Assembly (NCBI GenBank): GCA_021815935.1
Contig: JAKAZH010000009.1
Location: 1 to 19,808 of the forward strand
DNA length: 19,808 bases
Reading direction: 5' to 3'
From: Actinomycetes bacterium
Lineage (GTDB): Bacteria > Actinomycetota > Acidimicrobiia > Acidimicrobiales > Palsa-688
Shown: positions 7,321 to 13,609 of the stretch, in pieces
Numbering within the stretch: the first letter of the stretch is position 1
How the letters are laid out: every line of letters starts with the position of its first letter
Position numbers and translations under genes: made by a program
Notes under the pieces: generated by a model
The model's database searches: none
Told to the model about the DNA's origin: nothing
What the model saw: only the letters and a program-made list of their open reading frames with translations

Positions 7321-9279
7321 GTGACTGAATCTCCCACCGTGTTCAGCGACAGATACGAGATTGTCAACCACATAGCGCGTGGAGGAATGGCACAGGTGTA
7401 CCTGGCGCGCGATCTGCTCCTCGACCGACCTGTCGCACTCAAGGCGTTGTTCCCCGAGTTGTCGGTGGACCATTCCTTCGTCGAAAGGTTTCGCCGTGAG
7501 GCCAAGGCTGCGGCCAACCTGACGCACCCGAACATCGTCTCGATCTACGACTGGGGTCAGGGCGCGAACACGTATTTCATAGTGATGGAGTACGTCGACG
7601 GGCCGACCCTTTCGGCAATGTTGCGGGAGAATGGACCTCTCGTCCCCGAGCACGCCGCCTCGATCGCTGCGAGCGTCGCCGCGGGCCTCGACTTCGCGCA
7701 CCGCAGGGGCGTGATCCACAGGGACGTCAAACCGGGGAACGTCCTCGTCGACTCCCGGGGCCAAGTGAAAGTAGCGGACTTCGGGATAGCGAGAGCCGTG
7801 GGAACCTCCGAGGATCTGACCCAGACCGGCTCCGTGATGGGTACCGCCACATATTTCTCGCCAGAGCAGGCGCAGGGCTACCCGGTTGACGCCCGCAGCG
7901 ACGTTTACTCGCTTGGGGTCGTCCTCTACGAGGCGGTGGCAGGCAAAGCTCCGTTCACCGGCGACAGCCCGGTCTCGATCGCCTACAAGCACGTCAAGGA
8001 AGCCCCTCTCCCACCTTCTCAGGTGAAGCGGTCAGTTCCCGGTGCTCTCGAAGCGATAATCATGAAGGCGCTCGCGAAGGACCCCGCCGACCGCTACCAA
8101 ACAGCGGAGCAGATGCGTTCCGACCTGCTGCGCTACGCGAGCGGTCAACGCCCTCTGGCCCCCGTCCTGGCTTCGACTGGGGTCCTGGCGATGTCGAGCG
8201 CCGAGCCGACGTTGACTCAGGCGCGCACAGCCGCCAACACGACAGGCCTCCTCCCGGCGACAGCGGCCGAGGCCGCTCCGGCGCGCAACACTTCACGCGC
8301 AGGCCTCTACACGGCCATGGCGCTTCTTCTGGTGCTTCTCGCAATCGGGGGCTACCTTGGCGGTCGAAAGGCAGGACTATTCGGGTCATCGGTCAAGACG
8401 CTGGCGGTCCCGGCTGGGCTGGCGGGCCAGACGTCGGCAGCCGCCCAGTCTGAGCTGTCTGCGCAGGGTTTCACCAATGTCAAGTCGACATCTGTAGCGA
8501 GTTCAACGGTCAAAAAGGGGTCGGTCGTCTCGACCAGCCCTCCCTCTGGAACGTCGATCCTCGCGAACGCGTTGCTAACCTTGAACGTGAGCAGCGGGCC
8601 ACAGCAGGTTTCCATCCCCACAGTCGTCAGCAAGTCGGCTGGCGCAGCGGACTCCGCATTGCACGCCGCCGGCTTCGTCGCCCACAACGTAATCGCCTTC
8701 TCGACGACGGTCAGCAAGGGTGATGTCATTTCGACCAGCCCGGCCGGGGGAACGCCCGCCTCGCAGGGCTCGACGGTCGACGTGACCGTCTCCGGGGGAG
8801 CGCAGCAGGTCGCGGTCCCGCCGCTCGTCGACTACAGCCAGGCGGTGGCCGGCGAGACTCTCGCTACGCTCGGCCTCAAGCTCGGCGGCCAGACCAGCGA
8901 GTCGTCACAGACCGTTCCTGCCGGGGAGGTCACCCGGACCAGTCCGCCGGCCGGGACGGAGGTTCCGCTCGGCACAGCAATCACGTTGTACGTCTCGACC
9001 GGGCTGCCACAGGTGACCGTACCGGATGTGACCGGCGACTCGAGGGCTTCAGCCAAAGCCGCCATCAAAGCAGCCGGCCTGACGCCTACGTTCTCGGTGG
9101 TCCCGGTCAGCGACCCGGCCCAAGACGGGCTGGTCCAGTCGGAGAGCCCCCTGCCGGGCACATCAGTACCGAGCGGGAGCTCGCTCAACGTTGCCATCGG
9201 CTCCTACAGCGGGTCCGCCACGTCCACGACGAGCACTTCAACGACGACCGTTCCCGCCGGCCCTGGGACGACCGGCTGA
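7321..9279 (+). CDS. pknB: PASTA-domain receptor Ser/Thr kinase PknB
   Basis: The protein has 652 residues and starts at GTG 7321 after a GAGAGGG box. The cytoplasmic kinase domain (about 11-275) has glycine loop ARGGMAQV, ATP-binding Lys41, catalytic Asp135 in HRDVKPGN, Asp153 in DFG, and an activation loop LTQTGSVMGTATYFSPEQ with the two threonines typical of PknB autophosphorylation. One transmembrane helix lies at about 330-350. Four PASTA repeats follow outside the cell at about 361-427, 430-495, 497-562 and 565-632, then a Ser/Thr/Gly tail. PASTA repeats sense muropeptides or lipid II, so the kinase couples wall synthesis to phosphorylation of the proteins encoded upstream. It is the only kinase here; pknA, usually next to it, is absent. 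It converges with trpG, 16 nt away. Confidence 0.96.
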   Translation: MTESPTVFSDRYEIVNHIARGGMAQVYLARDLLLDRPVALKALFPELSVDHSFVERFRREAKAAANLTHPNIVSIYDWGQGANTYFIVMEYVDGPTLSAMLRENGPLVPEHAASIAASVAAGLDFAHRRGVIHRDVKPGNVLVDSRGQVKVADFGIARAVGTSEDLTQTGSVMGTATYFSPEQAQGYPVDARSDVYSLGVVLYEAVAGKAPFTGDSPVSIAYKHVKEAPLPPSQVKRSVPGALEAIIMKALAKDPADRYQTAEQMRSDLLRYASGQRPLAPVLASTGVLAMSSAEPTLTQARTAANTTGLLPATAAEAAPARNTSRAGLYTAMALLLVLLAIGGYLGGRKAGLFGSSVKTLAVPAGLAGQTSAAAQSELSAQGFTNVKSTSVASSTVKKGSVVSTSPPSGTSILANALLTLNVSSGPQQVSIPTVVSKSAGAADSALHAAGFVAHNVIAFSTTVSKGDVISTSPAGGTPASQGSTVDVTVSGGAQQVAVPPLVDYSQAVAGETLATLGLKLGGQTSESSQTVPAGEVTRTSPPAGTEVPLGTAITLYVSTGLPQVTVPDVTGDSRASAKAAIKAAGLTPTFSVVPVSDPAQDGLVQSESPLPGTSVPSGSSLNVAIGSYSGSATSTTSTSTTTVPAGPGTTG

Positions 9280-9295
9280 CGGGACGACCGCTGGC

Positions 9296-9868
9296 TCAGG
9301 CGCACATCTCGAGCCAGTTGCGAAGCATTTGATGTCCCTGCTCGGTGAGAACGGACTCGGGATGAAACTGCACCCCTTCGACCGCATGTTCTCTGTGGCG
9401 TATCCCCATCACGGTCCCGTCTTCGGCCGAAGCGGACACTTCCAGACTTGCGGGCAGGTCGTCCGCCTCGACAACTAAGGAGTGGTAGCGCGTCGCGACG
9501 ACGGGGCTTTCGATTCCCTTGAACAAACCCCGCCCGTCGTGGCTGACCCTGGAAGTCTTGCCGTGCATCACCTGGTGGCGCACGACGCTGCCACCGTAAA
9601 GCGCCCCGATGCACTGATGCCCGAGGCATACTCCGAGCACGGGCCTAAGACCAGCGAACAACTCGATCAGCTCCATGCTTATGCCCGCGTCCTCGGGCCG
9701 TCCCGGGCCTGGGGACACGAGCACCCCGTCGGGCTCCAAAGCGCTCGCAGCAGCGGCGTCGATGGCGTCGTTGCGATACACGAGTGGTTCAGCTCCAAGC
9801 TCACCCAGGTACTGCACCAGGTTGTAGACGAACGAGTCATAGTTGTCGATGACGAGGACCCGGGTCAT
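9296..9868 (-). CDS. trpG: Glutamine amidotransferase, anthranilate/aminodeoxychorismate synthase component II
   Basis: The protein has 190 residues and is a complete class I glutamine amidotransferase domain. The N-terminus is VLVIDNYDSFVYNLVQYLGELG, the oxyanion region is SPGPGRPEDAG, the nucleophile is Cys81 in GVCLGHQ, and His169 and Glu171 lie in VQFHPES. It releases ammonia from glutamine for anthranilate synthase (tryptophan) or aminodeoxychorismate synthase (folate); the sequence alone does not separate TrpG from PabA and no component I gene is nearby. The location between pknB and crgA on the opposite strand is the same as mycobacterial trpG. The ATG has no ribosome-binding site and lies 6 nt after TAGCGT, the pattern of a leaderless actinobacterial transcript. 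Confidence 0.93.
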   Translation of the reverse strand: MTRVLVIDNYDSFVYNLVQYLGELGAEPLVYRNDAIDAAAASALEPDGVLVSPGPGRPEDAGISMELIELFAGLRPVLGVCLGHQCIGALYGGSVVRHQVMHGKTSRVSHDGRGLFKGIESPVVATRYHSLVVEADDLPASLEVSASAEDGTVMGIRHREHAVEGVQFHPESVLTEQGHQMLRNWLEMCA

Positions 9869-9874
9869 CCGACC

Positions 9875-9880
9875 ACGCTA
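9875..9880 (-). promoter_or_regulatory. -10-like element giving a leaderless trpG transcript
   Basis: Minus-strand TAGCGT fits the actinobacterial -10 pattern TANNNT and ends exactly 6 nt before the trpG ATG (9868). Transcription would begin at or next to the start codon, which agrees with the missing Shine-Dalgarno sequence. No -35 is recognisable. Inferred from spacing only. Confidence 0.45.
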
Positions 9881-9907
9881 GCGCCCCACCATCAAGGCCA
9901 GAAGTCC

Positions 9908-9913
9908 TACTAT
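9908..9913 (+). promoter_or_regulatory. -10-like element giving a leaderless crgA transcript
   Basis: TACTAT matches the -10 consensus at five of six positions and ends 6 nt before the crgA ATG at 9920. This is the same geometry as the divergent trpG start. A GGGGG run lies directly against the ATG, too close to serve as a ribosome-binding site. The -35 is not evident. The two divergent elements share a 51-bp gap. Confidence 0.5.
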
Positions 9914-9919
9914 CGGGGG

Positions 9920-10228
9920 ATGGCCAGGAAGACCAAGGACGCCCGACCAGGCCGAGTTACGCCGAAGGGCGGCCCTCCCAAGCGCAGAATTGCTGGTTCG
10001 GCACCCGACGCGTCGAGCAGCGGTCGCTACACGGCGCCGATACCGAGCGAGTTCAAGGTCAGCCCGTGGTGGGTACCGGCACTGATGATCGCTTTTTTCG
10101 GGATCGGGATCATCGTAATCCTGCTCAACTACTTGAGCCTGCTCGGCGGCCCCGCCAACAACATCTACCTCTTCGCCGGCCTCGGCCTGATCGTCGCCGG
10201 GTTCATCGCCTCGACGCGCTGGCACTGA
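9920..10228 (+). CDS. crgA: Cell division protein CrgA
   Basis: The protein has 102 residues. A basic, disordered N-terminus (MARKTKDARPGR, about 1-45) is followed by two transmembrane helices at about 51-72 and 82-98, with the conserved WWVPALMIAFFGIGIIVILLNYL between them and a short GGPANN loop. This is the CrgA family (UPF0233), a small actinobacterial membrane protein that recruits or holds division and elongation proteins such as FtsZ, FtsI and PbpA at the septum. The frame is open much further upstream, but that stretch is antisense to trpG; ATG 9920 gives the family length and N-terminus. The place beside trpG and pknB is the same as in mycobacteria and streptomycetes. Confidence 0.94.
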   Translation: MARKTKDARPGRVTPKGGPPKRRIAGSAPDASSSGRYTAPIPSEFKVSPWWVPALMIAFFGIGIIVILLNYLSLLGGPANNIYLFAGLGLIVAGFIASTRWH

Positions 10229-10243
10229 CCGGCCGCCGCCGGT
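10228..10243. terminator. Hairpin overlapping the crgA stop
   Basis: ACCGGC (10228-10233) pairs with GCCGGT (10238-10243) around a 4-nt loop. No T-run follows, so it would be a non-standard terminator for crgA. Confidence 0.3.
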
Positions 10244-10287
10244 TCAACGCTTGCGGAAGCGGGGGACCGGGCGCGGGCGGGCCCCCG

Positions 10288-10357
10288 GCCTCATGAGGCA
10301 CGTACGAGGCCTTCTGCGACCGCTGGGCGCTCTCCAGGGGGCATCCAGCGGTCGCAG
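10288..10357. terminator. Convergent-gene hairpins between crgA and the thiolase gene
   Basis: The gap between two converging genes contains a perfect 12-bp palindrome (10288-10299) and a perfect 13-bp inverted repeat: CTGCGACCGCTGG at 10314-10326 pairs with CCAGCGGTCGCAG at 10345-10357 across 18 nt. A smaller hairpin (TCCC-TTC-GGGA) lies nearer the thiolase stop. There are no long T-runs on either strand. The arrangement is typical of a bidirectional, U-tract-less termination zone in high-GC bacteria, but this is inferred. Confidence 0.5.
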
Positions 10358-10382
10358 GGAAGTCCCTTCGGGAGTCCTGGGC

Positions 10383-11576
10383 CTAACCCAAGCGCTCGAT
10401 GATCGTGGCGTTGGCCATACCGCCACCTTCGCACATGGTCTGAAGGCCGTAGCGACCTCCCGTGCGCTCCAGCTCGTTGAGGAGGGTGGCCAGAAGCTTG
10501 GTACCGGACGCTCCGAGTGGGTGACCGAGCGCGATAGCTCCCCCGTTGACGTTGACTTTCGACATGTCGGCGTGGTGCTCCTTGGCCCATGCGAGCACCA
10601 CCGGGGCGAACGCCTCGTTGATCTCGACGATGTCGATGTCGTCCATCGTCAGTTTGGATCGCTCCAGGACCTTGGCCGTCGCAGGGATAGGAGCCGTGAG
10701 CATGATCTGCGGATCATCGCCTGCAAGGGCGAATCCGTGAAACCGAGCGCGGGCCCTGAGGCCGAGCGCCGCCGCCTTCTCCTCGCTCATGATCAAGACC
10801 GCGGAAGCGCCGTCGGTGATCTGCGAGGAGTTGCCTGCGGTGATCTTCCCGTCAGCCTTGAAGGCAGGCTTCAGCTTGCCGAGCGACTCGACGGTGCTGT
10901 CCGCACGAATCCCCTCGTCGGCGACGACCGCCTCGCCGGACTCGGTGACTTTCCCTGTCTCTTTGTCCTTGTGCTTGGAGGTGACAGGCGTGATCTCGCG
11001 CTCGAATCGACCCTCTTCGGTGGCCCTCGCCGCCTTTTGGTGGCTGGACGCGCTGAACGCGTCGAGGTCCTCCCGGCTCAGGTCCCAACGTTGTGCGATC
11101 ATCTCGGCACCGATGCCTTGTGGCACCAGGCCACCTTTCGGCGCGTAACGAAGTCCGACGGTAGGCCCGAACGGGACACCCATCCCCTGCCCGGCGCTCC
11201 CGCCCATCGGAACGAGGCTCATGACCTCGACCCCAGCCGCTATCACGACGTCGTACTGGCCGGCCATCACACCTTGGGCAGCGAAATGAACTGCCTGCTG
11301 GGACGATCCGCATTGCCGGTCAACCGACGTGCCGGGAACCGACTCGGGAAAGCCGGCCGCCAGGACGGCGTTACGTGCGACGTTGAAGGCCTGCGCACCG
11401 GTTTGGCTGACACATCCCATGATCACGTCATCGATCAGAGCGGGATCAAAGTCGTTGCGCGTGGCGAGTGCCTTGAGCACCTCGGCTGCCAGGTCCACCG
11501 AGTGCCAGCCGGACAGCTTCCCGTGGCGCTTCCCACCCGCTGTACGAACAGCGTCAACGATAACTGCAGTCGGCAT
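10383..11576 (-). CDS. Acetyl-CoA C-acyltransferase (thiolase)
   Basis: The protein has 397 residues, the usual length for a thiolase. The nucleophilic Cys89 is in DRQCGSSQQA, and the NEAF motif, His352 in GGAIALGHPLGASG and Cys382 in MCEGGGMANATIIERL complete the active site. It either cleaves 3-ketoacyl-CoA (fatty acid breakdown) or condenses two acetyl-CoA; sequence alone does not decide, and no acyl-CoA dehydrogenase or hydratase gene is adjacent. The start is supported by a good Shine-Dalgarno sequence (AAGGAGAAGCA before ATG). The neighbours on the same strand, a peroxiredoxin and an MscS channel, do not suggest a shared pathway. In the mycobacterial layout this position would hold the gyr-dnaA block, so the gene looks out of place. 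Confidence 0.95.
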   Translation of the reverse strand: MPTAVIVDAVRTAGGKRHGKLSGWHSVDLAAEVLKALATRNDFDPALIDDVIMGCVSQTGAQAFNVARNAVLAAGFPESVPGTSVDRQCGSSQQAVHFAAQGVMAGQYDVVIAAGVEVMSLVPMGGSAGQGMGVPFGPTVGLRYAPKGGLVPQGIGAEMIAQRWDLSREDLDAFSASSHQKAARATEEGRFEREITPVTSKHKDKETGKVTESGEAVVADEGIRADSTVESLGKLKPAFKADGKITAGNSSQITDGASAVLIMSEEKAAALGLRARARFHGFALAGDDPQIMLTAPIPATAKVLERSKLTMDDIDIVEINEAFAPVVLAWAKEHHADMSKVNVNGGAIALGHPLGASGTKLLATLLNELERTGGRYGLQTMCEGGGMANATIIERLG

Positions 11577-11615
11577 TGCTTCTCCTTAGTCGATAGTTTC
11601 TCTAGGCAGAACATA

Positions 11616-11630
11616 CCGCCGCGACGGCGG
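11616..11630 (-). terminator. GC-rich hairpin between peroxiredoxin and thiolase genes
   Basis: CCGCCG-CGA-CGGCGG makes a 6-bp stem with a 3-nt loop, 90 nt after the peroxiredoxin stop and about 40 nt before the thiolase start. On the minus strand it is followed by TATGTTCT, which is only weakly T-rich. It may end the peroxiredoxin transcript or sit in the thiolase leader. Confidence 0.3.
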
Positions 11631-11719
11631 CGTTGGACAATGTTTCCCCGCCGCCTGACGCTCGAATCCGGACCGCGTTGCCGCGGGATCGGCCCCTGCG
11701 AGAGCGGTAACCCGATCGC

Positions 11720-12355
11720 CTACTTGTTGGGTTGCGGAGTGAAGCGGAGGTACGGCCGGAGCTCCGTGAATCCCTTGGGGAACTTCTCCTTGGCGGACTC
11801 GTTGTCGATCGCCGGCGAGATGATCACGTCCTGGCCATCCTGCCAGTCAGCCGGGGTCGACACCGAGAACTTCGCCGTCAACTGGAGAGAGTCGATCACA
11901 CGGAGGATCTCCTGGAAGTTGCGCCCGGTGCTCTGCGGATAGGTGATCGTGAGCTTCACCTTCTTGTCCGGGCCGATCACGAAGACCGAACGGACAGTGA
12001 CCGTGTCGGATGCGTTCGGGTGGATCATGCCATACAGGTCGGCCACTTCGCGAGTCGGGTCGGCAATGATCGGGAAGTTGACCGAAGTGCCCTGGGTGTC
12101 GTTGATGTCGGGAACCCAGCCGTTGTGCGAGTCGATAGGGTCGACGCTGACAGCGATCACCTTCGTGTTGCGACGGGCGAACTGGTCCGAAAGTTTCGCT
12201 ACCGCACCCAGTTCCGTCGTGCACACAGGGGTGAAGTCCTTGGGGTGCGAGAAAAGCACACCCCAGCCATCGCCAAGCCACTCGTGAAACCGGATCGTTC
12301 CTTCGGTTGTTTCCGCAGTGAAATCCGGTGCCTCGTCGCCTAGTTGCAACGCCAT
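11720..12355 (-). CDS. 1-Cys peroxiredoxin (Prx6 family)
   Basis: The protein has 211 residues. The peroxidatic Cys45 is in DFTPVCTTELG, and it is the only cysteine in the protein, so this is a 1-Cys enzyme. The long C-terminal domain (about 150-211) with NFQEILRVIDSLQLT and TPADWQDGQDVIISP is the Prx6-type dimerisation extension. It reduces hydrogen peroxide and organic hydroperoxides, and the sulfenic acid formed on Cys45 is reset by an outside thiol; the trxB gene in this window is a possible but unproven source of electrons. A strong Shine-Dalgarno sequence (AGGAGG) lies 10 nt before the ATG. It is followed by the thiolase gene on the same strand after 143 nt, so the two may be separate units. 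Confidence 0.95.
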   Translation of the reverse strand: MALQLGDEAPDFTAETTEGTIRFHEWLGDGWGVLFSHPKDFTPVCTTELGAVAKLSDQFARRNTKVIAVSVDPIDSHNGWVPDINDTQGTSVNFPIIADPTREVADLYGMIHPNASDTVTVRSVFVIGPDKKVKLTITYPQSTGRNFQEILRVIDSLQLTAKFSVSTPADWQDGQDVIISPAIDNESAKEKFPKGFTELRPYLRFTPQPNK

Positions 12356-12407
12356 GTGATCATGACCTCCTGTTTGAAATGTCGTATCTCGGCTTCCTGG
12401 CTGCGCT

Positions 12408-12427
12408 GACCACCTGTGGCGGTGGTC
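12408..12427. repeat. Short hairpin upstream of the peroxiredoxin gene
   Basis: GACCACC pairs with GGTGGTC around a 6-nt loop, a perfect 7-bp stem, in the 156-bp gap between the MscS gene and the peroxiredoxin gene. No T-run follows on either strand. It could end the MscS transcript or be an operator for the peroxiredoxin gene; neither is shown. Confidence 0.3.
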
Positions 12428-12511
12428 GCCGCCTGTCAGAATCAGCGACCTACGGCGCCGTCCTGCCCTTTAGAAGAGTACAGGGACCGGCCGAGAACGT
12501 GACCAGGTTTG

Positions 12512-13432
12512 TCAACTTTCACGCCACGCAATCCCTTCTCGGCGGAGCCGCTCCATGGCACGTAGTCGTATCTCCCTTACCACGAAGACATGCCTGCCGG
12601 GCTTGGTCGTTGCTATGACTCTCAGTGTCACGCCGTTGACGTTGGAGAAATCCTGCGCGCCGACGAACGTGGGTTCGCCCGTGATATCGCCAGCCCATTT
12701 CGGATCCGTCGCCACGTCTCGCGCCGCGGCCTCGAGGGCTTCGCCCGCCTTCGTCAGATCTGTCCCGAGTGGCACCACGACGTCGACGAGCGCCTGGCTG
12801 TCGCTTTCGGTGTCGTTGCTGAGAGTTCGGATATCCCCATTAGGAACATAGATGACGCTTCCGTCGGCTCCTCGAAGGCGCGTGACCCGCAGCGTGACGC
12901 CTTCGACCGTCCCGACCGTTGCCGTGGGACCGACACCTACAGTCACCCTGTCGCCGAGACCGTACTGATCTTCCGCGAGGATCAAGGCTCCCGACAGAAA
13001 GTCCTTTACGAGGGTTTGGGCGCCGAACCCGAGCGCCGCGCCTATAACGGTCGCTGTAGCGACGAAAGGCAGCAGGCTGATGTTGAACTCGCCCAGCACC
13101 GTGAGGATCGCAACCAGCCAGATTGTCGCCCTGATGATCTGAGCGAACGCTCCAGCGAGAGTCTTGACCCGCGCTTCGCCGCGCGTCGACGTGTCCGTGA
13201 GCGGCGAAACCACCCGGAGAGCGCTCACGGCGCGAGGCGCCAGCCGATTTACCAACTTGGTGAGCACGAACGCCGCGATAAGTATGACGGCTATCCGCAG
13301 CGGGGCACTCAGATAGATCTGCGCTGTGTGGGCGGTCGACGAACTCACGCCAAGGTCGATAAGCAGTTGGTGGATGGCCCCGCGGTCCGTCGTAGCGGAG
13401 CCGGACGCGACGGTAGAACTGGCGAGATTCAC
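12512..13432 (-). CDS. Small-conductance mechanosensitive channel, MscS family
   Basis: The protein has 306 residues. Three hydrophobic segments lie at about 43-60, 96-114 and 119-152; the last is the Gly/Ala-rich pore helix VATATVIGAALGFGAQTLVKDFLSG, the MscS signature. The cytoplasmic beta domain follows with GDRVTV...GTVEGVTLRVTRLRGADGSVIYVPNGDI, and an alpha/beta domain ends the protein. It opens under membrane tension to release solutes after osmotic downshock. The start is GTG 13432; the next upstream ATG in frame is cut off by a stop. There is no clear Shine-Dalgarno sequence. It is divergent from rpmH, with an AT-rich palindrome between them that could supply its promoter. Confidence 0.93.
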   Translation of the reverse strand: MNLASSTVASGSATTDRGAIHQLLIDLGVSSSTAHTAQIYLSAPLRIAVILIAAFVLTKLVNRLAPRAVSALRVVSPLTDTSTRGEARVKTLAGAFAQIIRATIWLVAILTVLGEFNISLLPFVATATVIGAALGFGAQTLVKDFLSGALILAEDQYGLGDRVTVGVGPTATVGTVEGVTLRVTRLRGADGSVIYVPNGDIRTLSNDTESDSQALVDVVVPLGTDLTKAGEALEAAARDVATDPKWAGDITGEPTFVGAQDFSNVNGVTLRVIATTKPGRHVFVVREIRLRAMERLRREGIAWRES

Positions 13433-13460
13433 ACCAGCCGACCGTCAAAGCACATGACTT

Positions 13461-13472
13461 GTATTATAATAC
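13461..13472. promoter_or_regulatory. AT-rich palindrome carrying a consensus -10 on both strands
   Basis: GTATTATAATAC is a perfect 12-bp palindrome in the gap between the MscS gene and rpmH. It contains TATAAT on the plus strand (13465-13470) and on the minus strand (13468-13463). The minus-strand copy would start a transcript about 24 nt before the MscS GTG; the plus-strand copy would give rpmH a leader of about 135 nt. No proper -35 is seen on either side, so an activator or an alternative sigma factor may be involved. The palindrome could also be an operator. Confidence 0.45.
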
Positions 13473-13600
13473 GTCGCTCGGACCAGGCCCGGCTGGCGAA
13501 AGTCGTTTGGGGCGACTATCCTCGAAATTCAGCCAGATGGCTGCGTCTTTGACGCGCGTCGATCTCGCCCGGGACTACCGGCGATAGCGCAGCCGGGACC

Positions 13601-13607
13601 GAGGAGG
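13601..13607 (+). promoter_or_regulatory. Shared ribosome-binding site for rpmH (and possibly rnpA)
   Basis: GAGGAGG precedes two start codons in different frames. GGAGG (13603-13607) is 6 nt from the rpmH GTG at 13614, a standard spacing. GAGG (13601-13604) is 5 nt from the ATG at 13610 in the rnpA frame. The doubled motif could therefore serve both starts. Confidence 0.7.
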
Positions 13608-13609
13608 CG

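Noticed and set aside
6982..7992. 336-codon minus-strand frame across pbpA and pknB
   Set aside because: It runs antisense to two complete genes and shows no family motif.
9482..9919. 146-residue N-terminal extension of CrgA
   Set aside because: The extension is antisense to trpG, and ATG 9920 gives the normal CrgA length and N-terminus with a -10 motif at the right distance.
10251..11942. 563-codon open frame on the plus strand opposite the thiolase gene
   Set aside because: It is antisense to a complete thiolase with all catalytic motifs. Its protein has no recognisable domain, and long open antisense frames are normal in GC-rich DNA.
12590..13552. 320-codon frame on the plus strand opposite the MscS gene
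   Set aside because: It is rich in Arg, Asp and Gly, has no domain, and lies fully over a clear MscS gene.
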